Assembly: GCA_037126765.1 (NCBI GenBank)
Contig: JBBCBC010000027.1
Location: 6,658,406-6,722,405, forward strand
DNA length: 64,000 nt
Direction: 5' to 3'
From: Stenogyne calaminthoides
Lineage: Eukaryota > Streptophyta > Magnoliopsida > Lamiales > Lamiaceae
Shown: piece after piece, positions 21,715-33,896 of the stretch
Position numbering within the stretch: the stretch's first letter is position 1
Layout of the letters: each line of letters begins with the position of its first letter
The notes under the pieces: generated by a model
Databases searched by the model: none
Told to the model about the DNA's origin: nothing
Seen by the model: only the letters and a program-made list of their open reading frames with translations
Made by a program: the position numbers and the translations under genes

Positions 21715-24360
21715 ATGGCAGACGAAGAGTATGAAATGGACGGAGGGTTAGTAAAACTCTCGAATTTTCTCATATTTTGTTTTCTGCTTATCGTACAAAA
21801 AATCCTGTGATTATTTATCTCTTTTAGAAATTAGGGTTTAGTCTTTTTCTTTCATTGATCATTTTAATTTAATAACGGAACCCTGGTTTTTATGTACGGG
21901 GAGTTCTGTTTTCTGCCTAGTCTAATTTGTAAATGATGCAGCTCTTGTTTTTCGTTTTAGAAAATTAGGGTTTAGTCTTGTTCTTCTTGCATTGATTTTT
22001 TTTTGTGTTTTTCTTAACGGAACGGAACCCCTAATTTTTTTTAGATACGAAGATGAGCCAATGGAGCCCGAGATTGATGTACGTCTATTATTTTTCTGTC
22101 TTGTTTTGTACAATAACAGGTTCTTGAAGTTCTAATCGACACTGTTATGGTTTTGTTTATGGGCTTATTATGTAATTGACAGGAAGGGGCAGAGGTGGAA
22201 GAAGAAATCCTTAACAACGAGGAAGCCCCTGACCTGATTGAAGGTGAAGGTGATGAGAAAGAGGAGCAAACGCCTGTTGAACGGCCCAGGAAAACGTCAA
22301 AGTATATGACGAAGTATGAGCGAGCGAGGATCCTTGGCACGCGTGCTTTGCAGATTAGGTTTGGCTTGGATTGTTTTCAAGCTTTAGTTTTGAAATTGTG
22401 CTTAATTTCTCATAGTTGAGTTATATTAGTGACTCTGCGTGCGTTTTTTCAGCATGAATGCTCCTGTGATGGTCGAGTTGGAGGGTGAAACAGACCCTTT
22501 GGAGGTAAATGCTTTTTTTTAATATCCATGTGAAAACTTGATACAATGATTGGATATATGTACAATTATTGTATTTTAGCTGTGCTTATTTTGGAAAAGA
22601 TAAGTGGCGCCCTTAGAGAACTTTGATGTTGGAGTTAGTACATGAAAATGTGTCACACTAGTTAACCATGTGGTCTATACGTATATATTTTAAGATGAAT
22701 GTGCATTATTGTTTTCTTCCCTTATGGGATGTGTGTATTCTATGGTACTTTTTTTTCTAATTTTGTTTTTATAAATTATAGAAGTCCAAAAGTTAGATAT
22801 TCAGCCCAGGATATCAACATGCTATTACTTGAGGTGTGGCTGGTGCGCTGAAAAGTTTAGGACAGTATAAGTCTGCATAATATGTAGAATAGAGAAGAAA
22901 GGAAAAGACTTCTCTCCTGGTAGATTATAGCGTGTCATATCATAATCTGATGAGTATGAAGTGTATAAGTTGATGGGATTAGAATTGCTAGAAGAACACC
23001 CATAATAATGAAGACTGAAGCCTTGGAAGTATTAATATGGGCAAAATATTAATTGGAGGTTTGTTAAGAATATGTGGAATTTGCTGCCGTGGTGTACTGT
23101 AGCTGTGCATGCCTTGAAGGAGACAATCTGATGCCCTTAGTGCTCTTGATGTTGGAACTAAAATAGGGAAAGGCATTGTGTTAACAAACTGCATGTGTGT
23201 GTGTGTTAGCAACATAGTTTGAAGTTGAATTTGGCTAGTTGTTCCTTTCCTTTTGTGACTTGTGAATTCAATGCACTTTATTTTCAAGTTCTGTTATTAT
23301 AATAGCCTCATTGTTAGATATCAACTCGGATATCCACCAATATGCTGAAATATTTATGAAGATGTACTCTATTGATTAGATGAAGCCATGAAGGTAATGC
23401 ATTGTTATTAAAGGCAAGGGTAGACCTTTTCTGTTATCAGATGGTAAGGTAAATAGTATGAAGCAATTAAGTTGGCTGAATTAAAAGTTTTGAAAGAACT
23501 TAAGGATTCTGTATTTCTTTGAAAGCATATTTCGATGCATGCTATATGAGGGCTACCAGGGCTTTGGTCAATTATCAAAGTTCAAGCTTCTCCAATTATA
23601 TGATTCAACTTACTCTGTGTTGTTATGGAATGATTCGACTTGTATTAGTTATATAGGTTGGATACAAAGCAGTTGTAGGATTCTATTACCATTATTTTGG
23701 GTTCATTTTCTACATTTAAATCTATCTATACCAACATTTGTTGCATACTTGCATAGTTTGGTTTCTCTCTCTCTTCTTTCTTCCTTGATAACTGTCTCGA
23801 TGTGATGCTATAATGAATAAGAGATCTAATCTCATACACTCTGACCATCTAGTTGGAAACTGTATCCTTCTTGTTTCTCGTTTGGATTTTTTTTTTCTTT
23901 CAGAATCTGCTCATGATAGGAGTCAGTTTGCAAGAGTTGTATACATTGTTTTGAAGCTTCACAAGATGATGTGATATATAACATTAGACTTTTTACCACA
24001 TTGAGAACTTGTAACAACTTTATTGTTATAATTAACAGGATGCACTATTTGCATATTTTCTCTCTTGAAGCTTTAACCATGGTTCGTTTTTAGTTTTATT
24101 TCAAGTTTTTTATCCATTTTTATCCTCAATTCAGATTGCGATGAAGGAGCTGCGGCAACGTAAGATTCCTTTCACAATCCGTCGTTACCTCCCGGATGGA
24201 AGGCAAGATTCTCTCTATTTATGCAGATTTTTTTTCCCAAACCTCATTTACTTTGTTACTGACTGTATAATCTTAATGGAAAAAACACAGTTATGAAGAC
24301 TGGGGAGTCGATGAATTGATTGTGGAGGACTCTTGGAAGAGACAGGTTGGAGGTGACTGA
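21715..24360 (+). CDS. NRPB6: RNA polymerase II/IV/V common subunit RPB6
   Basis: Six exons (21715-21746, 22045-22078, 22183-22358, 22453-22504, 24135-24202, 24291-24360) encode 143 residues, as expected for plant RPB6 (about 144). RPB6 is a small shared subunit at the base of the polymerase clamp in the nucleus. The N-terminal 50 residues are acidic (EGAEVEEEILNNEEAPDL). The conserved core starts at TSKYMTKYERARILGTRALQ, continues with [20 protein letters not shown] and ends ELRQRKIPFTIRRYLPDGS and VDELIVEDSWKRQ. All introns are GT-AG except the fifth, 24203-24290, which starts AG/GCAAG and is a GC-AG intron. Intron 4 is 1.63 kb and shows no gene. The reading frame is intact and the splice phases agree throughout. 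Confidence 0.93.
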
Positions 24361-25067
24361 AACAACTATCTGAAGATATTTAGAATTTTGTGTCCGTCTG
24401 TATATGGCAAATTGGAGAATTCTTGATCGTGGTACTTAAGTAATTCGAAATGGTCGTCTTTATTTATCTGTGACGTGCAGAATATGAATGAGAAATTTAC
24501 AAAACTGTTGCTGCAATCTTGATTAATCCTACTACTACTACCTATTAGCCAGCTTTTGTTGCAATTGCCAAAATATTAACCAAATCTTTTCCAAGTTTGA
24601 GCACAATATATTTCCTCATGCATAAAATCTTGAAGCAATACTTAATCTGAATATCGTTTGTTACATAATAAGTATTGTCAGCGTGAGTCAAAAGTGAATA
24701 TTGGGTTTCTTTTCCTTTGAATGTTAAGGCTGTAAGTTTATGAAATGCAGGGAGTGAATTTTAATAACAAAATAAATTTTGATTAGAATTCAAATTTTAC
24801 AAACATTTAACAACTTTTTTTACTTCTTTTTGACGGGAAATGTAACAACTTATAACGACACTTTTCAAATAATAATGTGAACTTTATGTAACACAATTTA
24901 TATGTAAATAAATATATAAGGAAGCATATTGAGGCAAGGTCTTGCAATTAAATTCCCATCTTTACAATGTATATTAACTTTTGCCTTTAAGTTGACTTAA
25001 AACCCCAATAAATTTCTTGATAACATATTGACCAATGTGACAGTTTCATCAAATACTTCACTCTATC
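24361..25067. other. Spacer between RPB6 and the prolamin-like gene
   Basis: 3' UTR of RPB6, then AT-rich spacer. No gene or repeat is recognised. Confidence 0.4.
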
Positions 25068-25073
25068 TTGTAC

Positions 25074-25080
25074 TATAAAA
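25074..25080 (+). promoter_or_regulatory. TATA box of the prolamin-like gene
   Basis: TATAAAA in the context CTATAAAAGCCC. A start about 30 bp downstream (near 25105) would leave a very short leader before the putative CTG start at 25122, or about 70 nt before the ATG at 25176. Confidence 0.55.
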
Positions 25081-25121
25081 GCCCTTCACATGACCATTCT
25101 AAATATTCCAACCAAGAAAAA

Positions 25122-25619
25122 CTGTCTAACCCTAGCCTATTCCATGCACTTGCCCTAATTGCATCCATTTCTCTAATGGCTGCACCAACCTTAGCAAATT
25201 TGCACGACGACGCGGCTGCACCCGCCTTAGCAAATTTCTGCGATGGCGCCCTATGGTGGTGGGGAGGCGGCGTCCAAGGCTCATGCTTAGAAGGAATTCG
25301 TGGCGTGCAAGGATGCATTCAAGAGCTCATATCTTCGTTTTCGCGCCTTCAACCTCAAATACTTGGGCCAGCTTGTTGCAAGGCTCTTTTGGATATCGAT
25401 GATACTTGTTTGCCTAAAATGTTTCCTTTTCACTTGGATTTTCTCAACGGTTTAAAGAGTACTTGTGCGGGTGGGGAGGATACTCCGACCACACCGGATT
25501 TGTCGCCGCCTCCACCTCCGCCTCCGTGCTGTGTGGATGTGCCGCCACCTCCACCTCCACCACCGTGCTCCTCCGATGATGATGAGGGAGAAGATTGTGA
25601 TTATGATTATGATGATTAG
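25122..25619 (+). CDS. Secreted prolamin-like (ECA1-type) Cys-rich protein
   Basis: A single open frame to the TAG at 25617. The fold signature is a plant prolamin-like/ECA1-type pattern: spaced Cys at CDGALWWWG, GSCLEGIRGVQGCIQ, GPACCKALLDIDDTC and KSTC, between about residues 37 and 115. These proteins are secreted and many are expressed in reproductive tissue. A good signal sequence, LFHALALIASISLMAAPTLA, precedes the domain, but the only in-frame ATG (25176) lies near its end; the codon where the start should be is CTG at 25122 (context AAAACTGTC). The feature start is set there as the likely former or non-AUG start. The tail is proline-rich (two runs of 7-8 Pro flanked by Cys) and ends in an acidic Asp/Tyr string. 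A short duplication gives PTLAN and PALAN. Start uncertain; possibly a pseudogene. Confidence 0.65.
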   Translation: MSNPSLFHALALIASISLMAAPTLANLHDDAAAPALANFCDGALWWWGGGVQGSCLEGIRGVQGCIQELISSFSRLQPQILGPACCKALLDIDDTCLPKMFPFHLDFLNGLKSTCAGGEDTPTTPDLSPPPPPPPCCVDVPPPPPPPPCSSDDDEGEDCDYDYDD

Positions 25620-28122
25620 TTATGATGTATAGAGGTTATATGGTGATATTGAGAATGAATGATCTTCTTTGTTTAGAGGTTAATCTTTGGTATTGGTAAC
25701 TTCGTTTTCTTTATTACAAACAATAGGGGTCCAACAATGAAGCAGTTTTGATAATTTAACGTGATCTAAATCAAGTGCTATTGAATTTTTAATTTTTTTA
25801 TTTGGAAAAAAAATTAGTGTGACACATTCTTGAAATTAATTTATAAGTATACTTTATGGTTCAATCCAATCATATTTTGAAGAGAAGCATATTTCAGATA
25901 TCAAAATGGAGTGTCGTCTTATGATTAAACCGTTTCACACAAGACTTCCTCAATTTATTTTCGTGAACCTTATTATTACAATCTACAATTTCTTAACAAT
26001 TTATAATATATTAAAGTGATGACCGCATTGTAGAGGTGCGACAAAAATAATATTAATAACCCAAACTATCCTACTAGTTCGTAGTAGTGATAAAGTGAGG
26101 ATCGATCAACAGGAACGCTAAGAATTAAATAAAATTATAGTTGTCTTTTGGTTATGCAATTTATGAGGACAAACGCAAAGAGAGGGGGATTGGTTTGGAT
26201 TTTTTATAACTAAAAGGAAGATTAAACAGTAACTAACAAATATAACCAAACAATTAAAAATAATAATACTAAAGATTTAATGGATGAAACCATGAATAAA
26301 TAAATACCCCAACTCACAGTTCATTCATCCCCATGTTAACACGACCACTTTAATCTCGACGTTTACTTTATTTGTTTTCAAGATTAATGCCCCTCTAGGA
26401 TAAAAGCGTTTCGATTTCCCGGTCCTATCCTTTTAAGTATATTTAATTGAAAAGACGACTTTTCAAGAAAACCTTTCTAACTAAACAGTCTAGGTTAGCC
26501 CATAGATTTAACTCAATTAAAAGCATTAAACCCTAGGATAGAGAGCAAATAAATTTTCAAGTACACTTAGCGCGACCCGTAAGAACCTGGTTTAATTCAC
26601 CCTAGTGAACCCACTAGTTGTTACCAAGAGTCTCCACATATAACAATTACACGGATTACACGCTTAGACTTAACAGACATATTTAAACAATTAACCTACA
26701 TGATCAATCTAAATCAATTAATTTAAACACGCAAGAAGTTGAAACCGATAAATTAAACAATTTCAAAATAAATATCGTAAACGTCTCGAATTAAATAATT
26801 ATATTAAACATGGGTTCAGAAATTCCCAGAGTTAGGATAAAATTATTAACTAAATAAACTCTCAAAACTGCACGCCTGACTCCCTCAATTGAAATTGCCG
26901 TGCGTCTGCGTGTTATTCTTTTTCCAAAAGTGGCGTCTTTTTTTAGTTCCAGGCTCAGCCCCCTTTTTTATATGTGTGGTGCACCGTCCAACTCCTCCAT
27001 AAGATATCCATAAATCTTGATTCCATATAATCTTCTAAATTAATTTTCCAAATATGCGTCCGAATTTCCCAAAAAAGTATGCCCAAATCTCTCCAACAAA
27101 TCTTCTAGATTTTTTCCATGAACAGGCACAATCTTCAATCTTTTCGTGAAAGTCTCTTGACCCTTTCTGGAATTTGGGCATGCACTGGGACACTCAATGC
27201 GGGCCTGTAATTTTAATTTCAGACCACACCAATTTGCAAAAATCACTTAGAAATATTTAAAACCACAAAAAACGATCAAGTACGAAATAAAACGATCAAA
27301 ATACATATAAGTAATTTAACATGTCATTCTAACATAAACGAGCTCAATAAATTGTATTCTATCGTATTAAAAACATGCATATTTTTCTACTTACCAAGTG
27401 ACTTGCCATGAAATTTTGCAGGTACAAATATGCACTCAAAAGTATATGTTATATTCCTCGTTATTTTTTGCACTAAACGTTCAAGAATTCTAACAACAAA
27501 ATTTAAACGCACTTTCTATTAATGGCTATATATTTACTTCTTTGCCTATTTAAACTAAAAAAATGAAACTATTAATTGTTGTAGCTTGAATTTTTATTTA
27601 TCTTTATTCCTTGAAAATCATAATATCCATGGATGAGATGAATTATCAATGTCAATTAAAAGAGTTCTGTTTGTTGGTCAAATTAATCTTTTCTATTCAC
27701 TTCGAATGTTAGTTTTAATGATTGAAGACCTTGGAAATTATGGTTCTACCATTACAGATGTACCCAAAAAAAATATGGGGAGAAGGAGAAGGAAATTCAA
27801 GAAACAGATTGTTGAGTTATAAATAAAAAATAAAAAAAATAAAGAAACAGAGTGTTGCATCCCGTATGCAATGGATTATGAAGCTTTCAAATAAATTAGA
27901 TTATATTATGTGGTTCGCCTTGTTCATAGGAAAACAAATTATTTGAACTATCGTTTTGCCAGGACGTATATAAGTCTTTCTCAAACCTTATTATTATTGG
28001 GTTAAACTTTCAATTATTGTTATCAAATTTTCAAGTTATTAGCGGACACACATTAGGGCAAAGTGGGGCAATTGTCCCACCTCAATTTTCATTGCAAATA
28101 TCATATATACCCTTAATAATTA
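25620..28122. other. Gene-free spacer with unassigned repeat text
   Basis: No coding gene is supported. From about 26030 to 27250 the composition changes (more C, CCCTAG and GATCGATCAACAGGAACG phrases), which reads like a decayed transposable element, but I could not define ends or a coding domain. The rest is AT-rich. Confidence 0.35.
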
Positions 28123-28382
28123 CTCCCTCCGTCCACCTATAAGTTTCTCCCTTTCCTTTTTCATCCATCCAACAATAAGTTTCATGTTTCCATAAATAGA
28201 AAAAGTAACACCCACTATCAATATATTTATTCTCACTTTTTACACTATATTACAAAATTGTCATTATTCTCCTTTACTTTTCATCACAAATTCACCATCT
28301 TGGCCCACCATTTATTATTTTATTATTTTTTTTATTCTTAGTGCCCAAAATAAACAAAAAAGTTATTCATGGACAGAGGGAG
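28123..28382. mobile_element. Stowaway MITE
   Basis: Begins CTCCCTCCGTCCACC and ends GGACAGAGGGAG, good complements of each other, with TA on both sides (28121-28122 and 28383-28384). The 260-bp AT-rich interior has no coding frame. The ends are better kept than in the other two Stowaway copies in the window. Confidence 0.8.
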
Positions 28383-28408
28383 TATAAAATTTTATAAATA
28401 ATTTTAAT

Positions 28409-28868
28409 ATTACAAGAAAATAAATTACCTACGAAATTTTCGATGAAAATAATTTCTTTCTTAAATAATGAGGATTGCCCACAAATTTTCATAATCATAT
28501 TGACATTTCAATTCTCAAATTACCCATAAACAATTTATCTATGAAAATGTAATTTATAGATAAGTAATTCCAAATTACTCCAAACTACAAATGTAATTGT
28601 CAACGGAAATGTAAATTGTCTACGTTATTGACTTATATAGGTAATTTGTTTGTCTACGAAAATTACAAATATGTAGGCAATTTGCTTTTAGGTAATTTGT
28701 TACTTTGTCTTTAAGAATCCGTAGACAATTTGTAGAGAATATATTTGTCCACTATAATGTTAAAAATCTGTAGACAATGCTCACTATTTAAGGACGGAAT
28801 TATATTGTTGAAATTTTTGTAACAATGTTAGAAAATTTCGTAGTCAATTCTTTATTTTTTTTGTAGTG
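28409..28868. mobile_element. CACTA-like non-autonomous element
   Basis: The right end TTTTTTTTGTAGTG is the complement of CACTACAAAAAA, a CACTA terminus. The left end ATTACAAGAAAATAAATTAC matches CACTACAAGAAAA with the first bases changed. Subterminal text repeats CTACGAAATTTTCG on the left and GAAAATTTCGTAG on the right. The interior has many ATTTGTCTACG and GTAGACAATTT words in both orientations, as expected for CACTA subterminal repeats. Confidence 0.6.
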
Positions 28869-29638
28869 TAAAAATTAGACATGGTGACGATAAATAATAA
28901 TTTAGCAAACCATCGTTATCAATTGTAATTCAAAATATTAATTAATTATAACTATTTTTTTTTATATATATTTTTTTTTGCCCTAGCTGGACTACATTCC
29001 TGCTTCCGCCCCAGCTTTTACCCCTACCACATTCTCAAAAAATCTCTCATGCATAAATATATATATATATATATAAGCAGAAACCGCCTCAAATTTGGAA
29101 ATCATTGGATTTTTCCGCCAAAAATTATTCCTAAATCGGAATAATTTTTCGTTGTATATCAATATCAATGTCAAGTTGATTTATTTGATTGCTACACAAT
29201 TTATGTTGGTTTAATGATTTCTTTTACAAATATATAATACTTATTAAAACTATAGTTCTTATAGTTCATGTTGATTTATTTGATTGCAACATATTTTTTG
29301 TTGGTTTAATGATTTTTTTACAGGTAATACTCACTAAAATTGTAGAACAATTTTATTTAAGGTATACTATATTAATTGTTTTCTTGATATTTTTTTCCAT
29401 ACAAGATTGCTAATCTCCGTACGTATGTTATATTTGATGAAGAATGTCAAATATCTGTGTTAAATCGTATGAAGATTATCGAAGATAACGTCTACCAAAA
29501 ATTCAAAATCAGAAACTTTATGTTATTTGTATATGCGTATTGACAAAGTCTCATATGCAACTGGTGCACGAATTTAAATCTGTGCACTCGCCCCAACCCT
29601 ACCCATGTACCCACAGAACATGTCTAATATGTTCAATG
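28869..29638. other. AT-rich spacer with (AT)n microsatellite
   Basis: A run of AT repeats is at about 29055-29075. A 74-codon frame at 29189-29413 is T-rich and not convincing. GTTGATTTATTTGATTGC occurs twice, near 29175 and 29269, a short local duplication. Confidence 0.35.
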
Positions 29639-29836
29639 ACAGGGCCGTCTGGGAGAATTTGGTGGCCTGGTGCGAACTCTCAAATGAGGCCTTAAGTGAG
29701 GGCCCAAGTAAAAATATGAATATGCAATAATTTAGTTTTTATAGAAGCAATAATAATAATAATAATATTTTAAAAAAATATCCTAAACAAGATATTGAAG
29801 TTATTTTTTAATAAAATATTATAAAAAATTAAAAAA

Positions 29837-30127
29837 TCACTTCAAAAATGCAACTCTTTTAGCGTTTTGTGAAGCAAAATCATCAATTAAATTTTCATAG
29901 CTAACTTTTTCTGCCACATCATTCTCAATAGCTATCATCACCAACCCGTTTAGTCGTTCTTGTGACATTGCAGTGTGTAAATATGATTTCACCAATTTCA
30001 ACTTGGAAAAGCTCCTTTCAAGGAAATGAGAATCTTGATGGCCTGGGGAATTGTCAACAAAATCTAATAGAAGAGGAAGAAGATTGGAGTTGGGTAAAAC
30101 TAATTTGAGATACATATTTATATGCAA
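29837..30127 (-). pseudogene. hAT transposase C-terminal fragment
   Basis: The minus-strand frame carries LERSFSKLKLVKSYLHTAM followed by SQERLNGLVMIAIENDVAEK and NLIDDFASQNAKR, the dimerisation-region end of the plant hAT transposase group often annotated zinc finger MYM-type protein 1-like. Only this end is left (96 codons, no upstream catalytic region). CAGGGCCGTC at about 29639 could be the element's terminal repeat; a partner on the far side was not found. This is a transposon remnant, not a host gene. Confidence 0.75.
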
Positions 30128-30470
30128 TCTTGAAATGAATTGTGATGGATAAAAGAATCGAAGATCAACAGTAATTTTTTTTTGTAAAATAGAGACATTG
30201 ATGGAAGATTAATGGAGGTGGTTGAGAAAATTAAGGATGAGAAGAATTAAAATTTTATCACCGGCTGACCGCGTCTTCTTTCTTTAGGATTAAAGATCTT
30301 TATAATACAGATTTTCTTTTTTTTTATGGAATGAAGATTGATTTTGAGAAAAATTAATGATTTTAATTTTTTTTAAGCCTAGTAAATGGACTTGAAATTT
30401 TGGGCACAAAAAGGGGCCTCGACAAAAATGAGGCGGTTTTGGTTAAAATTTATATGGGATTGCACATGCA

Positions 30471-31033
30471 TATCTTAGGTCTGTTCAATGGGTCAAGTAT
30501 TTTTTAAAGTGGGTCTCAATCGCACCGATTTAAAGTGCACCGTGCACTCATAGTGCATTTTAGAAGCGTGCAAATATACAAAAGCGTAAACGTGTAACAA
30601 TTACAAGCGAAGCATGCAACTATGTTCCCATATTAAAGATCTTTTGCATTTTTTACGTAAATAAATAAGTCGCATTTTTCAAACTAGTAAATAACAAGTT
30701 GCATGCTTCTTGAAAAAATGCACTATGAGTCTGCAGTGTTCAATGGGTCCAGTCGTACAAGACCTAAGACCTTTTTTTTTTTTTAAATGGGTCATTTAGT
30801 TCCATGAGTGTATGTTGCATTTTGAGTGCACAAGAGACTCACTCATCTGTATTCCATACAAGTTTAAACTTTGGTTTTTTTAAAACTCCATGTATTTGTA
30901 TGAGTTCAAAGTTGTTAGCTTCGTTCACTTAATTTTCATCATGTTTCGAAATTTTCAGTACTTTAGAAATTTATTTATTTTAAAATTGTGTATTAAATAT
31001 AAATTAACTTAAATGTTGTCATTAAAAAGTTTT
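30471..31033. other. Spacer with dispersed GTGCAC repeat
   Basis: 30530-30740 holds a copy of the GTGCAC family (CACCGTGCACTCATAGTGCATTTTAGAA-type text, complement near 30720). No gene. Confidence 0.4.
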
Positions 31034-31102
31034 TCGAATTCTATACTACTCATACTATAATTGTGCAATTATAATCGTGCATCGCACGTGTTCAAATACT
31101 AG
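31034..31102. mobile_element. Helitron-like 3' terminus
   Basis: CGTGCATCGCACG forms a hairpin, followed after 9 bases by CTAG and T, the usual plant Helitron 3' end. TCTATACTACTCATACTATA about 60 bp to the left resembles a Helitron 5' end, so the segment may be a heavily deleted element. The left base before TC is T, not the expected A. Confidence 0.4.
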
Positions 31103-33880
31103 TAATTTAATAATTTATTAATTAATAGAGATAATTATTGAAGAATATATATTTTTTATTATGCAATCATTTTTAATATCATCATTAATAAATTTTAAAA
31201 TATCATTTATTTGGCTATTTGTATGCACTAGGTGCACCATTTACTTCATAATATATATATATAAATTTACAACTTGTTACACTGAAATTTACGACTTATT
31301 ACACCGAAATATGTAATTATGTTTTACGAACATAAGTTGCACACACAACTTTTAATACAACAAATTGTAAGTTTTTAAAATACACTATAGAATGCATGCT
31401 GCAATTGGTGCACATGAGACACGCCTCAGTTATTTGGAATTGGATGGAGTAGTATTTAAAATTAAAAAAAAAAAAAATCATACATCGAGCCACACGCATG
31501 TGAATGCATATCTTTAAGTTGGTGTGATAGTTGAAAGTAAGTAACCTAATTTTCTTGAATTGAAATCCCTAAATCCAAATTGTTAATATGAGGTGTGAAA
31601 TATTGCACAATGGATCAGGTGATTTGGTATTACTTTCGGACACGAATATTTATTTTTCTTAGAGAAAAAGGCAACTTCCAGCTGTTTTCTTTTATTTAGG
31701 AATACTAGATTTCACTGGGAAAATTTTGTTATTTACGATACAATAAAATTGTATTTTAAGTTTAACATTTGCAGTTACCTTTATTCAATAATTCAATTGA
31801 ATTTTCATTTTTATTGATTGAACTTTTTTAATTTGTTCAGGATCTTACAAGAGAGTATGATCATAATATAATTAAGAGCAACCATTGAAACGTCGTCACT
31901 TTGTTTGAATTATGATATCATGATGAGTTCCGAAGAATCACAACTCGATCATTGTATATTTTTATGATCACAACTGCCACTTTTGTAGTATTAGTATATT
32001 TTATTTTATACACATACATACCTAAATTTTTCAATTTTAACCATTCAAAAGTTACTATGAGTTGATAATACATTATTAATAGCTGTTAACTAATGATTGA
32101 AAATTATCGTGATTATTAACTGATGGTATTATTATGTGAGTAACGATACCACATTTGCCTATTTTTTAAAAATAAGAAAATGTATTAAACCGTGAGATAA
32201 ATGAAAATTAATTATTGTCAAACATTTAATTTAATGAAATTTATACTAAATGGAACATTTTTCATTTATTATTTTTAAAAGTGATACATTTGATTTTAAC
32301 ACGGTCACATTGAAAAGTGATATTCATCTTTTGATGAGATAGTCTCACACCATACCTAACCTATGAAGGGAAGACAAAGAAATCAATTTAAATGTAATAA
32401 GATTAATTAATAATCACATATATTATTTTATATTATCATATGGAATATGGCTATATCTTTGACCTTGATCTGCAATCAATATCTTAGAATAAAATTAATG
32501 ATATTCGAAGTTGAACCAGTTACATCTTTATACTACATTTGTCATCACCTCTATTAATTTGAGCTAAGTGACTTATATCCAAAATGATGACCATACCTAA
32601 CCTATGAAGGAAGACAAATAAATCAATTTAAATGTATATTATCGATTATTATCATATGGAATATGGCTATATTTTGACCTTGATCTGCAATCAATTCTTA
32701 GAATAAAATTAATATTTTCATTTTTTTAAAATTTTAATACATAAACTCAAAATATAATGGTTAATTGGATATTTTTTAGTATTTCACGTGTCATTTATTC
32801 ATATTAAAAAATAAAAAATAGAACACCAATTATAAAACAAGTGATCTCATTTTTCACATTTTTTTTATATATTCCAAAACTACACGATTAGGTTTAGATG
32901 CAATGCAAAACTTAAGTAAATATATATTTTTAAAATAAATAAAGTGCCATTATAGCATCGATATTTATGATTTATGTTCTATTTTCTTTCACTAGGCATG
33001 TGATAATGACTAGTCTCAGATCTTGTCCACAACAAACCCAACAGTTCACCCATTCCTGTATTATTTAAATATTATTATTACACAAAGTTAATATTCTCTA
33101 TTTTATTTGGATGTTTCTTTCTTCCTCTTTTTTCGTAATCTTAATACCCTTTACGAATTAATAAGTGATTATTGATACACAGCACCTATCAGTTTTCACA
33201 TTGTTCTGGATATAAAAACAAAAAATATAATTTTTTTATTTTATTAAAATGATAAAGCAAGAATATAATGGACTAAATCAATTTTAATTGAATAGATATG
33301 AATTAATTGTGTTAGAAAAATTAATGATATAGAAAGTAAACAAATGTATATTATGAGGATAAAAAATATAAGTAATATATATATTTTTTTTAATGTGAAA
33401 ATTAACGTGGGACATATGAATAAAATAAATATTATAAAAATTGATTTGGGAAGGTGAAAGTATATCATTTTAAATTCTTAATACACAATGTGTAATAAAA
33501 ACATTTACTAAAACATAAAGTAAAATACAAAAATGGAACCTCAAATAGCAAAATCCCCATGCCAAAAAAACCATAAAATGCGAAAAAGAAGGAAAATGAA
33601 ATCTGATGCAGTATTAGAATTACATACCTTTCCCCGTGTCCTCTGCAAAATCTTAATACACTTTTGTGAAGCAAAGCACATTTTTCATGGCCCACTCAAC
33701 AAACTTTGAGATTATTTAAGCACATCTCTATAATTGCTTTCGAGGTGAATAAATGGAAAATCATCATTAAACCTTGAATTAATTTCTTGCTTATAATCCC
33801 TCACTTTAGCTCAAATAAAGCTTTTCTAGCTTCGTCATTTTTCACATGTAGAAAAGGGGACCCCTTTCCCACCCCCATTT
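31103..33880. other. Gene-free AT-rich spacer with duplications
   Basis: No gene. 31215-31425 is another GTGCAC-family copy. 32349-32503 and 32589-32712 are two copies of one segment (see repeat entry). The remainder is AT-rich with T-run open frames that match nothing. Confidence 0.4.
32349..32712. repeat. Direct duplication, copies 86 bp apart
   Basis: The segments 32349-32503 and 32589-32712 share CCATACCTAACCTATGAAGG, ATCAATTTAAATGTA, TATCATATGGAATATGGCTA and GACCTTGATCTGCAATCAAT in the same order. The second copy is about 30 bp shorter in an AT-rich middle. No TSD or coding content. Confidence 0.8.
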
Positions 33881-33888
33881 TTTCTTGT

Positions 33889-33896
33889 TATATAAA
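33889..33896 (+). promoter_or_regulatory. TATA box of the heparanase-like gene
   Basis: TATATAAA about 107 bp before the ATG at 34003, a normal plant spacing giving a leader of about 75 nt. Confidence 0.55.

Noticed and set aside
26030..27250. Candidate transposable element between the prolamin-like gene and the Stowaway MITE
   Set aside because: Composition differs from the flanks but no termini, duplication or coding motif could be defined, so it is only noted as unassigned.
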